Assembly (NCBI GenBank): GCA_900555795.1 | Contig: USMP01000022.1 | Coordinates: 1-9,787, forward strand | Reading direction: 5' to 3' | Source: an uncultured Eubacteriales bacterium | GTDB lineage: Bacteria > Bacillota > Clostridia > Oscillospirales > Oscillospiraceae | DNA length: 9,787 nucleotides | In this document: positions 1 through 5,796 of the stretch, piece after piece | Position numbering within the stretch: the first letter of the stretch is position 1 | How the letters are laid out: the number at the start of each line of letters is the position of its first letter | Notes under the pieces: model-generated | Database searches by the model: none | Seen by the model: only the letters and a program-made list of their open reading frames with translations | Told to the model about the DNA's origin: nothing | Position numbers and translations under genes: made by a program

Positions 1-1203
1 AGAACCTCTCCTCTGGTCGCATCGTAAAACCGCGGAATCAGGCTGCACAGGGTGGATTTTCCGCCGCCACTGGGCCCTACAATGGCGATGGTCTCACCAG
101 GGCGGACATGGAGTTCCACATGGCGGAGCACCTCCGTATCGTCCCGGCCGTAGGAGAAGCTGACGTCCTCCACGTCGATCCGCCCCTCCACGTCCCGCAG
201 CGCCAACGCGTCGGGCTTATCCCGCAGTTCCGGCTCCACCCGCATCAGTTCCACAAACCGACGCAGCCCCGCGAAGCCGTTGACCAGCATCTCAGAGGGT
301 GGAGAGCTTGCGCATGGGGTTGATGAAGGTGCTGACGTAGAGGCTGAAGGTAATAAGGTCCACATAGTTCATCCGTCCGTCCATGATGAGTACGCCGCCC
401 ACGGCGATCACCGACACGGGCAGGATGCACATGAAAAACTCCATGGAGCACATGAACCGGGCCATGGCCTGGTAGTAGCCCTGCTTTGAGGTCTTGAACC
501 GCTCGTTGGCCCCCAGGAACTTCTCATTTTCAGCCCGCTCATTGGAGAAGGCCTTGGCGGTGCGCATGCCGGAGATGCTGGATTCAATATCGGCGTTGAT
601 GCCGGCGGTGGTCCGCTTCACCTGCTGGGCGCTGCGGCTCATGGCACGGCGGTTCAGCGTCACCACCACCAGAAACACAGGGATCAGCGCCAGCACCACC
701 AGGGCCAGCCGCCACTGGATGGTGAACATGATGGCGATGGCGCCCACCACCGTAACCCCGGAGATAAACAGGTCCTCCGGCCCGTGGTGGGCCAGTTCCG
801 TGATCTCAAAGAGTTCCGCCGTCATGCGGCTCATGAGATGGCCGGTGCGGTGGGTATCATAAAACCCAAAGGATAGGTCCTGCAGGTGCTCAAACAGGTC
901 CCGGCGGATATCCGCCTCCACCAGCACGCCGAAGGTGTGCCCCCAGTACGTCACCACATACTGCAGAAGGGACCGGAGCACATAGGCCGCCAAAAGCAGG
1001 GCCACCACGGCGAAAAACGCCCCATACCGGCTGGTGGGGATCAGGTCGTACATGCACATGCGGGACACATAGGGAAAGGCCAGGTCGATCAGGGCAATCA
1101 GCAGGGCGCAGGCCATATCCGCCGCGAACAGGCCCCGGTGGGGGCGGAAATAGCTGACAAAAATACCCAGCAGGCTCTGGCGCCGGAAATCGCGGGTCTT
1201 CAT
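1..1203 (-). pseudogene. ABC exporter, fused TMD-NBD half-transporter, frameshifted and cut by the window edge
   Basis: This is an MsbA/BmrA-type ABC exporter half-transporter. Such proteins act as dimers in the cytoplasmic membrane and couple ATP hydrolysis to export; the substrate cannot be told. The first 303 codons (292-1203) hold about six membrane helices, near residues 24-49, 60-88, 143-164, 166-184, 249-273 and 282-297. They include the family-typical stretch SFGFYDTHRTGHLMSRMT (111-128). The frame stops at TGA (292-294) just after RKLSTL. The +1-shifted frame continues without a break to position 1 as SEMLVNGFAGLRRFVELM, followed by the start of the ATPase domain with Walker A GPSGGGKST (51-77). 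The signature motif and Walker B lie outside the window. Homologues read through this junction residue for residue if two bases are restored, for example CTCTCT instead of CTCT. The start at 1203 has a GGAGGA ribosome binding site. It is either a real lesion or a sequencing error. Confidence 0.85.
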
Positions 1204-1240
1204 TTGGGTTCCTCCATTATGCCGTCATTCGTATCGTTTT

Positions 1241-1269
1241 ATTGTAGCATATCCGCATTTGTGATGCAA
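1241..1269 (-). promoter_or_regulatory. Sigma-A promoter for the ABC exporter
   Basis: Read on the minus strand there is a -35 box TTGCAT (1264-1269), a 17-bp spacer and a -10 box TACAAT (1241-1246). TG one base upstream of the -10 box makes it an extended -10. It lies 38 bp upstream of the exporter start codon. Confidence 0.75.
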
Positions 1270-1327
1270 CAGGCTACCCGGTGCGGTTTTTTAAATTTTG
1301 TGGAAATTTCCCCCGTCGGGGGAGCGC

Positions 1328-1356
1328 TTGCGTTTTTTCCCCACAGGGAGTATTAT
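1328..1356 (+). promoter_or_regulatory. Sigma-A promoter for the membrane-anchored protein at 1391
   Basis: A -35 box TTGCGT (1328-1333), an exact 17-bp spacer and a -10 box TATTAT (1351-1356) lie 34 bp upstream of the start codon at 1391. The element faces away from the exporter promoter, so the 187-bp gap holds two back-to-back promoters. A small GC hairpin (CCCCC-GTC-GGGGG, 1310-1322) sits just upstream. Confidence 0.7.
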
Positions 1357-1390
1357 AAGAAACAAGAAACTTTTTTCGGGAGGCGCCGCC

Positions 1391-1906
1391 ATGAACGCGA
1401 AAAAACGATCCTTCCCCTACTATGTGCTTGTGCTGCTGGCGCTGCTGGCCCTGCTGGCGGCCCTGCTGCTCCGCTTTGCCGGCGGCGCGCTGTTCTCCAG
1501 AGACCCGGCGGAAATCGTCGTCACGGCGGAGGGACAGCAGCTGACCTGGGTGGTGGCCAAAAACCAGTGGCACGGCAGCCAGTACGACCGGGAGCCCACC
1601 TTCGTGCTCTACCAGCGGTCAGGGCTGCTCCCCTCCCAGGTTTCCGGCGGCACCTCTGTCTCCATCACCATGAACGGCACACTCCCTGACCAGGTGACGC
1701 TGGGGGAATACGCCCTTACCGCCAACGAGTCCTCTGTCTACGGCCAGGCGGACCTGCTGGAGGAGCACGCCTTCTATTTTGACGGCCGCACCGGCTCCTT
1801 CCCCCTGCCCCAGGCGGCGGACGCGCCGGTGCGGGGCTACCTGCTGACCTGCTCCTGGGGCGGGAACACCTGTGAGTACGCTTTTGTGGTGCAGCTGCTG
1901 CCGTAA
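1391..1906 (+). CDS. Hypothetical membrane-anchored extracytoplasmic protein
   Basis: I do not recognise this 171-residue protein. A short basic N-terminus (NAKKR) is followed by one strongly hydrophobic segment at about residues 9-30, rich in Leu and Ala. That fits an uncleaved anchor with the rest outside the cell. The remaining 140 residues look beta-rich, with many Val/Thr/Ser alternations. Two cysteines near the end (C154 and C161, in TCSWGGNTCEY) could form a disulfide. There is no lipobox. ATG 1391 is chosen over an in-frame ATG at 1298 because GGGAGG (1378-1383) sits 7 bases before it and the promoter at 1328-1356 lies between the two candidates. It is a single-gene unit, divergent from the ABC exporter and closed by the hairpin at 1913-1969. 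No function is inferred. Confidence 0.8.
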   Translation: MNAKKRSFPYYVLVLLALLALLAALLLRFAGGALFSRDPAEIVVTAEGQQLTWVVAKNQWHGSQYDREPTFVLYQRSGLLPSQVSGGTSVSITMNGTLPDQVTLGEYALTANESSVYGQADLLEEHAFYFDGRTGSFPLPQAADAPVRGYLLTCSWGGNTCEYAFVVQLLP

Positions 1907-1912
1907 AAGGGA

Positions 1913-1969
1913 CGGGACGCACAGAAGGCGCTTCGGAGACTTCCTCCAAAGCGCCTTCTGTGCGTCCCG
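1913..1969. terminator. 21-bp perfect hairpin between convergent genes, likely bidirectional terminator
   Basis: Arms 1913-1933 and 1949-1969 are perfect complements over 21 bp. After one C/A mismatch the stem continues with GGAG/CTCC around a 5-base loop. The structure fills the 64-bp gap between the stop codon of the plus-strand gene (1904-1906) and that of the minus-strand regulator (1971-1973). On the minus strand it is followed by TTTTA. On the plus strand there is no good T run, so termination there is less certain. Confidence 0.7.
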
Positions 1970-1970
1970 C

Positions 1971-2222
1971 TTACTTCCCCACGTACTCCTGGAGTTCCCG
2001 CAGGCATCTGGGACAGATGTTTTTCCCCCGAAAAATAGAGATATCCCGGGCGCTGTCACAAAACACGCAGGTGGGCCTGTACTTTTTCAGCACAATGGTG
2101 GTCCCCTCCACGTAAATTTCCATGGCGTCCCGCTCCGAAATGTCCAGCGTGCGCCGCAGTTCAATGGGCAGCACAATTCTCCCCAGCTCGTCAACCTTCC
2201 GTACGATGCCGGTGGCCTTCAT
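1971..2222 (-). CDS. AbrB/SpoVT-family transcriptional regulator with C-terminal zinc knuckle
   Basis: This 83-residue protein begins with the classic AbrB swapped-hairpin DNA-binding domain: MKATGIVRKVDELGRIVLPI, then ELRRTLDISERDAMEIYVEG and IVLKKY (residues 1-47). AbrB-like proteins bind DNA as dimers or tetramers and control transition-state and sporulation genes. In place of the usual AbrB C-terminal multimerisation segment, the tail carries CVFC (52-55) and CPRC (70-73), a CX2C-X14-CX2C arrangement that probably binds zinc. That form is common in Clostridia. The start at 2222 is chosen because alignment to AbrB begins there and GGGAGGAA lies 9 bases upstream; an extra 25-residue N-terminal extension in the open frame has no family match. 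It is divergent from spmA, which it might control, but no evidence for that is visible. Confidence 0.9.
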   Translation of the reverse strand: MKATGIVRKVDELGRIVLPIELRRTLDISERDAMEIYVEGTTIVLKKYRPTCVFCDSARDISIFRGKNICPRCLRELQEYVGK

Positions 2223-2287
2223 CCAACACTTCCTCCCATCCACACAGTCTGATTCTCTGTCTGCCTTTTGGTGCATATACCGGTTCG

Positions 2288-2316
2288 AGAGTATCACAGC
2301 CCCTCTCTATTGTCAA
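2288..2316 (-). promoter_or_regulatory. Sigma-A promoter for the AbrB-type regulator
   Basis: On the minus strand there is a perfect -35 box TTGACA (2311-2316), a 17-bp spacer and a -10 box TACTCT (2288-2293). This predicts a leader of about 60 bases before the start codon at 2222. Confidence 0.75.
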
Positions 2317-2374
2317 CAAATTTCCGCAAACTTCGACTTTTGTCTGCCGTGTTTTTGCACGACAAACCCGGCTG

Positions 2375-2397
2375 TGCCGCCTTTCAGACAGGCGGCA
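2375..2397. repeat. 8-bp inverted repeat between the abrB-like gene and spmA
   Basis: TGCCGCCT (2375-2382) and AGGCGGCA (2390-2397) are perfect complements around a 7-base loop. No T run follows on either strand, so it is not an obvious terminator. It lies about 60 bp upstream of the regulator's -35 box and about 100 bp upstream of spmA, and could be an operator. A weaker repeat, TTTGTC and GACAAA, flanks about 2340-2365. Confidence 0.4.
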
Positions 2398-2410
2398 TAC
2401 GAAATTTCAG

Positions 2411-2441
2411 GCATGTTTCTCCCTCCCCGCCTCTATACATA
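2411..2441 (+). promoter_or_regulatory. Possible sigma-E-like promoter for spmAB
   Basis: GCATGTT (2411-2417) resembles the sigma-E -35 element (kmATATT), and TATACATA (2434-2441) shares the ATACA core of the sigma-E -10 element. The 16-bp spacer is one or two bases longer than usual. In Bacillus subtilis the spm genes are transcribed in the mother cell, which is the only reason to prefer this reading. A small GC hairpin (2448-2465) follows in the leader. Confidence 0.2.
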
Positions 2442-2494
2442 GAGGGACGGCCCTTCCCGGGGCCGCCGGACAAACAGGGTGGAGGTGCGAGGCA

Positions 2495-3073
2495 ATGGCA
2501 ATGGCGTGGGTATGGACGGGAATGGTGGTGCTCTCCGTGGCGTTCGGCCTGACGGGCGGCACCATTTCCGCTGTGGGAAACGCCGCACTGGAGGGTGCGG
2601 CGGCGGCGGTGGAACTGTGCCTGAGCATGGCGGGGATCATGTGCCTGTGGAGCGGCGTCATGTCCGTTATGAAGGACGCGGGACTGACGGAGGGGCTCTG
2701 CCGCCTCTTCCGGCCCATTCTCAGCAGGCTGCTGCCCAACGCCTGCAAGGACCCGGAAACCCTGGCGGCACTGTCCGCCAATGTCAGCTGCAACCTGCTG
2801 GGCCTGGGCAACGCCGCCACGCCCCTGGGCATCCAGGCCGCCCGCCGGATGGCGGTGGGCACAGGCGGCCGGGCCTCCGACGAGTTGTGCTTGCTGGTGG
2901 TGCTGAACACCGCCTCCATCCAGCTGCTGCCCACCACGGTGGCGGGGGTCCGCGCCGCCCTGGGAGCCGCCAGCGCCTTTGACATCCTGCCGGCGGTGTG
3001 GCTGGCGTCCATCCTCTCCGTCACAGCGGGGCTGGCCGCCGCCAGGATCCTCTCCCACCTCTGGCGCAGCTAA
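2495..3073 (+). CDS. spmA: Spore maturation protein A
   Basis: This 192-residue integral membrane protein matches SpmA in length (about 196 in B. subtilis) and motifs. SpmA and SpmB are nucleoside-recognition (Gate) domain proteins needed for proper dehydration of the spore core; their transported substrate is not settled. The diagnostic stretch is NVSCNLLGLGNAATPLG (residues 96-112), followed by NTASIQLLP (138-146). Hydrophobic segments lie near 6-25, 41-58, 132-150 and 165-184. The start at 2495 has GGAGG (2481-2485) 9 bases upstream; the next in-frame ATG, at 2501, is too far from it. The stop is 10 bases before spmB, so the two are co-transcribed. Unlike B. subtilis, no dacB precedes it: the upstream neighbour is the divergent AbrB-type regulator. 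Confidence 0.93.
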   Translation: MAMAWVWTGMVVLSVAFGLTGGTISAVGNAALEGAAAAVELCLSMAGIMCLWSGVMSVMKDAGLTEGLCRLFRPILSRLLPNACKDPETLAALSANVSCNLLGLGNAATPLGIQAARRMAVGTGGRASDELCLLVVLNTASIQLLPTTVAGVRAALGAASAFDILPAVWLASILSVTAGLAAARILSHLWRS

Positions 3074-3083
3074 GGGGGAGACT

Positions 3084-3605
3084 ATGGATTTTTCTGTCTA
3101 TCTGATCCCCCTGCTGCTGGCCGCCATCGCCCTGGTGGGCATAGGGAAACGGGTCAATGTCTATGACGCGCTGACCCGTGGCGCCCAGGAAGGCCTCACA
3201 ATCCTGCTGCGGATCCTGCCCGCCCTGGTGGGCCTGATGACGGCGGTATACATGCTCCGGGCCTCCGGGGCCATGGAACTGCTGGGCCAGGCCCTCTCCC
3301 CGCTGCTCCTCCGTCTGGGCATCCCCCCAGAAACCGCGGCCTTGCTTTTTATCCGCCCCGTCAGCGGCAGCGGCGCGCTGGCCATCGGCAGCGAACTCAT
3401 GTCCACCTACGGCCCCGACTCCTACATCGGCCGGGTGGTGGCCGTTATGCTGGGCAGCACGGAAACCACCTTCTACACCATTGCCGTCTATTTCGGCAGC
3501 GCCGGCATTCAAAAAACCCGCTACGCCGTCCCCGCCGCCCTGGCCGCGGACCTGGCGGGCTTCGCCGCCGCCGCCTTCGCCGTGCGGCTTCTGTTTGGCA
3601 CATAA
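3084..3605 (+). CDS. spmB: Spore maturation protein B
   Basis: This is the 173-residue partner of SpmA (about 178 residues in B. subtilis), a polytopic membrane protein of the same Gate-domain group. It acts with SpmA in spore core dehydration and heat resistance. Visible family motifs are RPVSGSGALAIGSEL (residues 91-105) and GSTETTFYTIAVYFG (124-138). Membrane segments lie near 5-20, 40-58, 117-137 and 150-171. The start at 3084 follows GGGGGAG (3074-3080) with a 3-base gap; the open frame extends upstream into spmA, but that extension has no family similarity. It lies 10 bases downstream of the spmA stop in the same operon and is followed by two large hairpins before the convergent bioY. 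Confidence 0.93.
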   Translation: MDFSVYLIPLLLAAIALVGIGKRVNVYDALTRGAQEGLTILLRILPALVGLMTAVYMLRASGAMELLGQALSPLLLRLGIPPETAALLFIRPVSGSGALAIGSELMSTYGPDSYIGRVVAVMLGSTETTFYTIAVYFGSAGIQKTRYAVPAALAADLAGFAAAAFAVRLLFGT

Positions 3606-3617
3606 CCTCCACTCCTC

Positions 3618-3653
3618 CCGCCCGGGAAGCGGCAGGCGGCCTTTCCCGGGCGG
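3618..3653 (+). terminator. Hairpin downstream of spmB
   Basis: CCGCCCGGGAA (3618-3628) and TTCCCGGGCGG (3643-3653) form an 11-bp perfect stem, starting 12 bases after the spmB stop. No T run follows, so it may act together with the next hairpin. Confidence 0.5.
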
Positions 3654-3671
3654 CGGGCCCCTTCAGCAGAC

Positions 3672-3713
3672 AAACTCCGGCGGCCCGGGAATGATCCCCG
3701 GCCACCGGAGTTT
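3672..3713. terminator. Hairpin between spmB and bioY, likely terminator
   Basis: AAACTCCGG (3672-3680) pairs perfectly with CCGGAGTTT (3705-3713). The inner stem GGCCCGGG/CCCCGGCC extends it with one mismatch around the loop AATGAT. The A-rich and T-rich ends suit termination from either direction. It sits 54 bases beyond the bioY stop. Confidence 0.55.
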
Positions 3714-3767
3714 ATGGTATCAGCAGCTTCGCCCCTTTGGGCGTTCCCGCCCGGAGCGGCGGGATCC

Positions 3768-4316
3768 TCATTTTATGTGCCGCCCCAGGCGCCGGGTCAG
3801 GAGCAGGGCCGCGGCGATCTTGCACAGGTCGGGGATCAGAAACGGCACAACACACCAGCCCAGCACCACCTGCAGGGCCACAGGACCGGTGGAGCGGGTA
3901 TAGAGATAGAAAAACCAGGCGGTGCCGAAGGCATAGCAGAGGACAAGGCCCAGCAGCATGCCGGCCCCCAGGGCCCAGACGCTCCGGCCCCACAGCCGCT
4001 CCACAGCCCACATGGCCAGGGCGGAGAGCAGAAAGCCCAGCACATAGCCCCCCGTATTGCCCAGCAGGGCTCCCACGCCCCCCTGAAAGCCGGCCAGTAC
4101 CGGAACCCCCACGGCGGCCAGCAGAATATATACCAGCACCGCCAGCGTCCCACGGCGGCCTCCCAGCAATCCCACCGCCAGAAACACCCCCAGCGTCTGC
4201 AGGGTAAACGGTACCGCCGCGGGAATGGAGATCCAGGCGCACACCGCCATGAGGGCGGCAAATATTCCGATATATGTCAGGTCCCCCGCCCGCAGCTTCC
4301 CGGCAGTCTGTTCCAT
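3768..4316 (-). CDS. bioY: Biotin transporter BioY (ECF S component)
   Basis: BioY is the substrate-binding membrane subunit of energy-coupling-factor biotin uptake. It usually pairs with shared EcfAA'T modules encoded elsewhere. The 182-residue product has the expected size and motifs: PFTLQTLGVFLAVGLLGG (36-53), GVPVLAGFQGGVGALLG (70-86), TGGYVLGF (88-95) and PFLIPDLCKI (158-167). About six hydrophobic segments are visible. One residue is unusual: the family motif is normally GPTGGY, and here it reads GNTGGY. The start at 4316 is chosen because GGAGG lies 8 bases upstream; the ATG at 4322 is only 2 bases from it. Expression should be repressed by biotin-loaded BirA through the operator at 4376-4407. 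It is a single-gene unit, divergent from arcA. Confidence 0.93.
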   Translation of the reverse strand: MEQTAGKLRAGDLTYIGIFAALMAVCAWISIPAAVPFTLQTLGVFLAVGLLGGRRGTLAVLVYILLAAVGVPVLAGFQGGVGALLGNTGGYVLGFLLSALAMWAVERLWGRSVWALGAGMLLGLVLCYAFGTAWFFYLYTRSTGPVALQVVLGWCVVPFLIPDLCKIAAALLLTRRLGRHIK

Positions 4317-4352
4317 GGTCATTTCCTCCTGTTCATTCCTGTTGTCAGGGGG

Positions 4353-4382
4353 ATCGTACCATAGCACGCCCCCAATTGTCAA
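4353..4382 (-). promoter_or_regulatory. Sigma-A promoter of bioY
   Basis: On the minus strand there is a perfect -35 box TTGACA (4377-4382), an 18-bp spacer and a -10 box TACGAT (4353-4358). The -35 box lies inside one half-site of the BirA operator, which gives a direct means of repression. Confidence 0.7.
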
Positions 4383-4407
4383 CCAAAGTTTTTATTATGG
4401 TTTACAA
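4376..4407. promoter_or_regulatory. BirA operator (biotin repressor binding site)
   Basis: Read on the minus strand the site is TTGTAAACC, 14 bases, GGTTGACAA. This matches the BirA operator in both half-site sequence and spacing, with one mismatch in the symmetry (TTTACAA against TTGACAA). It covers the bioY -35 box. BirA is known to repress bioY in response to biotinyl-AMP in Firmicutes. The other half-site overlaps TACAAT (4403-4408) on the plus strand, facing arcA. Confidence 0.88.
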
Positions 4408-4408
4408 T
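4403..4408 (+). promoter_or_regulatory. Possible -10 element for the arc genes
   Basis: TACAAT on the plus strand is a good -10 hexamer about 80 bp before arcA. No acceptable -35 box lies 16-19 bp upstream; the nearest TTGTCA is 21 bp away. If it is used, it would need an activator or be weak. It overlaps the BirA operator. Only a half match to an ARG box (AAAAATTC, 4411-4418) is visible. Confidence 0.2.
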
Positions 4409-4432
4409 AGAAAAATTCCCTGGAGGCGGCGT

Positions 4433-4477
4433 ATGAAATTGGCGGAGACGGTCAGACTAGGAGCAGAAAAGGAGTGA
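4433..4477 (+). CDS. Possible 14-residue upstream ORF preceding arcA
   Basis: The ORF encodes [19 protein letters not shown] (4422-4426) lies 6 bases before its ATG, a better site than the one serving arcA. Its TGA (4475-4477) overlaps an ATG at 4477 in the arcA frame as TGATG, the usual geometry of translational coupling. It has no resemblance to a known protein, and only one arginine, so classical arginine attenuation is unlikely. It could be a coupling leader or chance. Confidence 0.3.
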   Translation: MKLAETVRLGAEKE

Positions 4478-4485
4478 TGCCCACG

Positions 4486-5716
4486 ATGATGCAACTGAAA
4501 ACCGGCCTGCACAACACCTCAGAAATCGGCAGGCTGCGAAAGGTCATGCTCCACCGGCCCGGCCGGGAGCTGGAAAATCTGATGCCGGAATATTTGGATC
4601 GGCTGCTATTTGACGACATCCCCTATTTGAAGGTGGCCCAGGAGGAGCACGACGCCTTTGCCGCCTGCCTGCGGGAAAACGGCGTGGAGGTGCTGTACCT
4701 TACGGACCTCGTGGCCCAGACCATCGCCATACCGGACGTGCGGGCGGAACTGGTGGAGCAGTTTCTGGATGAGGCGGACCTGACACCGCATCCGGGACAT
4801 CCTGAAGGAGTACTTCGCGGACATGGAGGACGACGAACTGGTCCGGACCATGATGGCCGGCGTACGGAAAAGCGACATCCGGGGCTTTGAGACGGGAAAG
4901 CTGGCGGACTACCTCAGCTTCCGCTCCGACGACTACCCCTTCCTCATCGACCCCATGCCCAATCTGTACTTCACCCGGGACCCCTTCGCCACCATCGGCA
5001 CCGGCGTATCCCTGCACCGGATGCACACAGTCACCCGGAACCGGGAGACCCTATTCGGCAAGTTTATTTTCCAGTACCACCCCCAGTATAAGAACGCCCC
5101 CAAGTGGTACGACCGGGGGGAGACCTCCTCTCTGGAGGGGGGCGATATCCTGGTGCTCAGCCCCCAGGTGATCGCCGTCGGCATCTCCCAGCGCACGGAG
5201 GAGGACAGCATCGACAAGTTTGCCCACACGGTGCTGTCCGTCAGCGAAACCTTCCAGAAGATCCTGGCCTTCAATATTCCCAAGACCCGCTCCTTCATGC
5301 ATCTGGACACGGTGTTCACCATGGTGGACCGGGACAAGTTCACCGTCCACCCCAATATCCTCCACGAGATCACAGTCTTTGTCATGGAACTGGTGGACGG
5401 GAAGGTGCGGATCCAGGAGGAGCAGGGACGGCTGGAGGACATTTTGAAGCGCCACCTGGGCCTTTCAAACGTCACCCTCATCAAATGCGGCAGCGACAGC
5501 CCCATTGACGCCTCCCGGGAGCAGTGGAGCGACGGCAGCAACACCCTGGCCATCGCCCCCGGCCAGGTGGTGGTCTACGGCCGCAACTACGTGACCAACC
5601 GCATTCTGGAGGAGCACGGCATGACCATCCACACCATCCCCTGCAGCGAACTGAGCCGGGGCCGGGGCGGCCCCCGGTGTATGTCCATGCCCTTCGTGCG
5701 GGACAACGTGGACTAG
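4486..5716 (+). pseudogene. arcA: Arginine deiminase, frameshifted
   Basis: Arginine deiminase hydrolyses arginine to citrulline and ammonia, the first cytoplasmic step of arginine fermentation. The N-terminal part includes [21 protein letters not shown] and LLFDDIPYL. After GAC-CTG-ACA the frame is lost; the +1-shifted frame resumes at about 4784-4790 as IRDILKEYF and runs intact to 5716. The old frame reads on to a stop at 4890, and a possible internal start is ATG 4823. Restoring two bases gives about 410 residues, the normal length. Catalytic motifs are all present: FTRDPFA (Asp), LEGGD (Glu), FMHLDTVF (His) and GRGGPRCMSMPF (nucleophile Cys). ATG 4486 is chosen because AGGAG (4470-4474) lies 11 bases upstream; 4477 and 4489 are alternatives. 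With arcB it forms an operon; 80 bases separate them. It is either a recent lesion or a sequencing error. Confidence 0.9.
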
Positions 5717-5796
5717 CCTGCCCGCACCCGCGCCCTGTCTATCCCCGCACCCCGTCCGGGACAACGTAAATGAATCAGCAAAAGGAGAATGACCGT

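Noticed and set aside
288..300. Programmed +1 frameshifting in the ABC exporter, in the manner of prfB
   Set aside because: The CTC-TGA context is suggestive, but no Shine-Dalgarno-like stimulator lies upstream, this gene family is not known to use recoding, and the slip would lose one residue relative to homologues.
2384..3058. Minus-strand frames opposite spmA
   Set aside because: The products are Gly/Gln/His- or Arg/Ser-rich with no motifs, while spmA on the other strand is a clear family member.
4403..4420. ARG box for ArgR/AhrC upstream of arcA
   Set aside because: Only the AAAAATTC half matches; the other half of the palindrome is absent.
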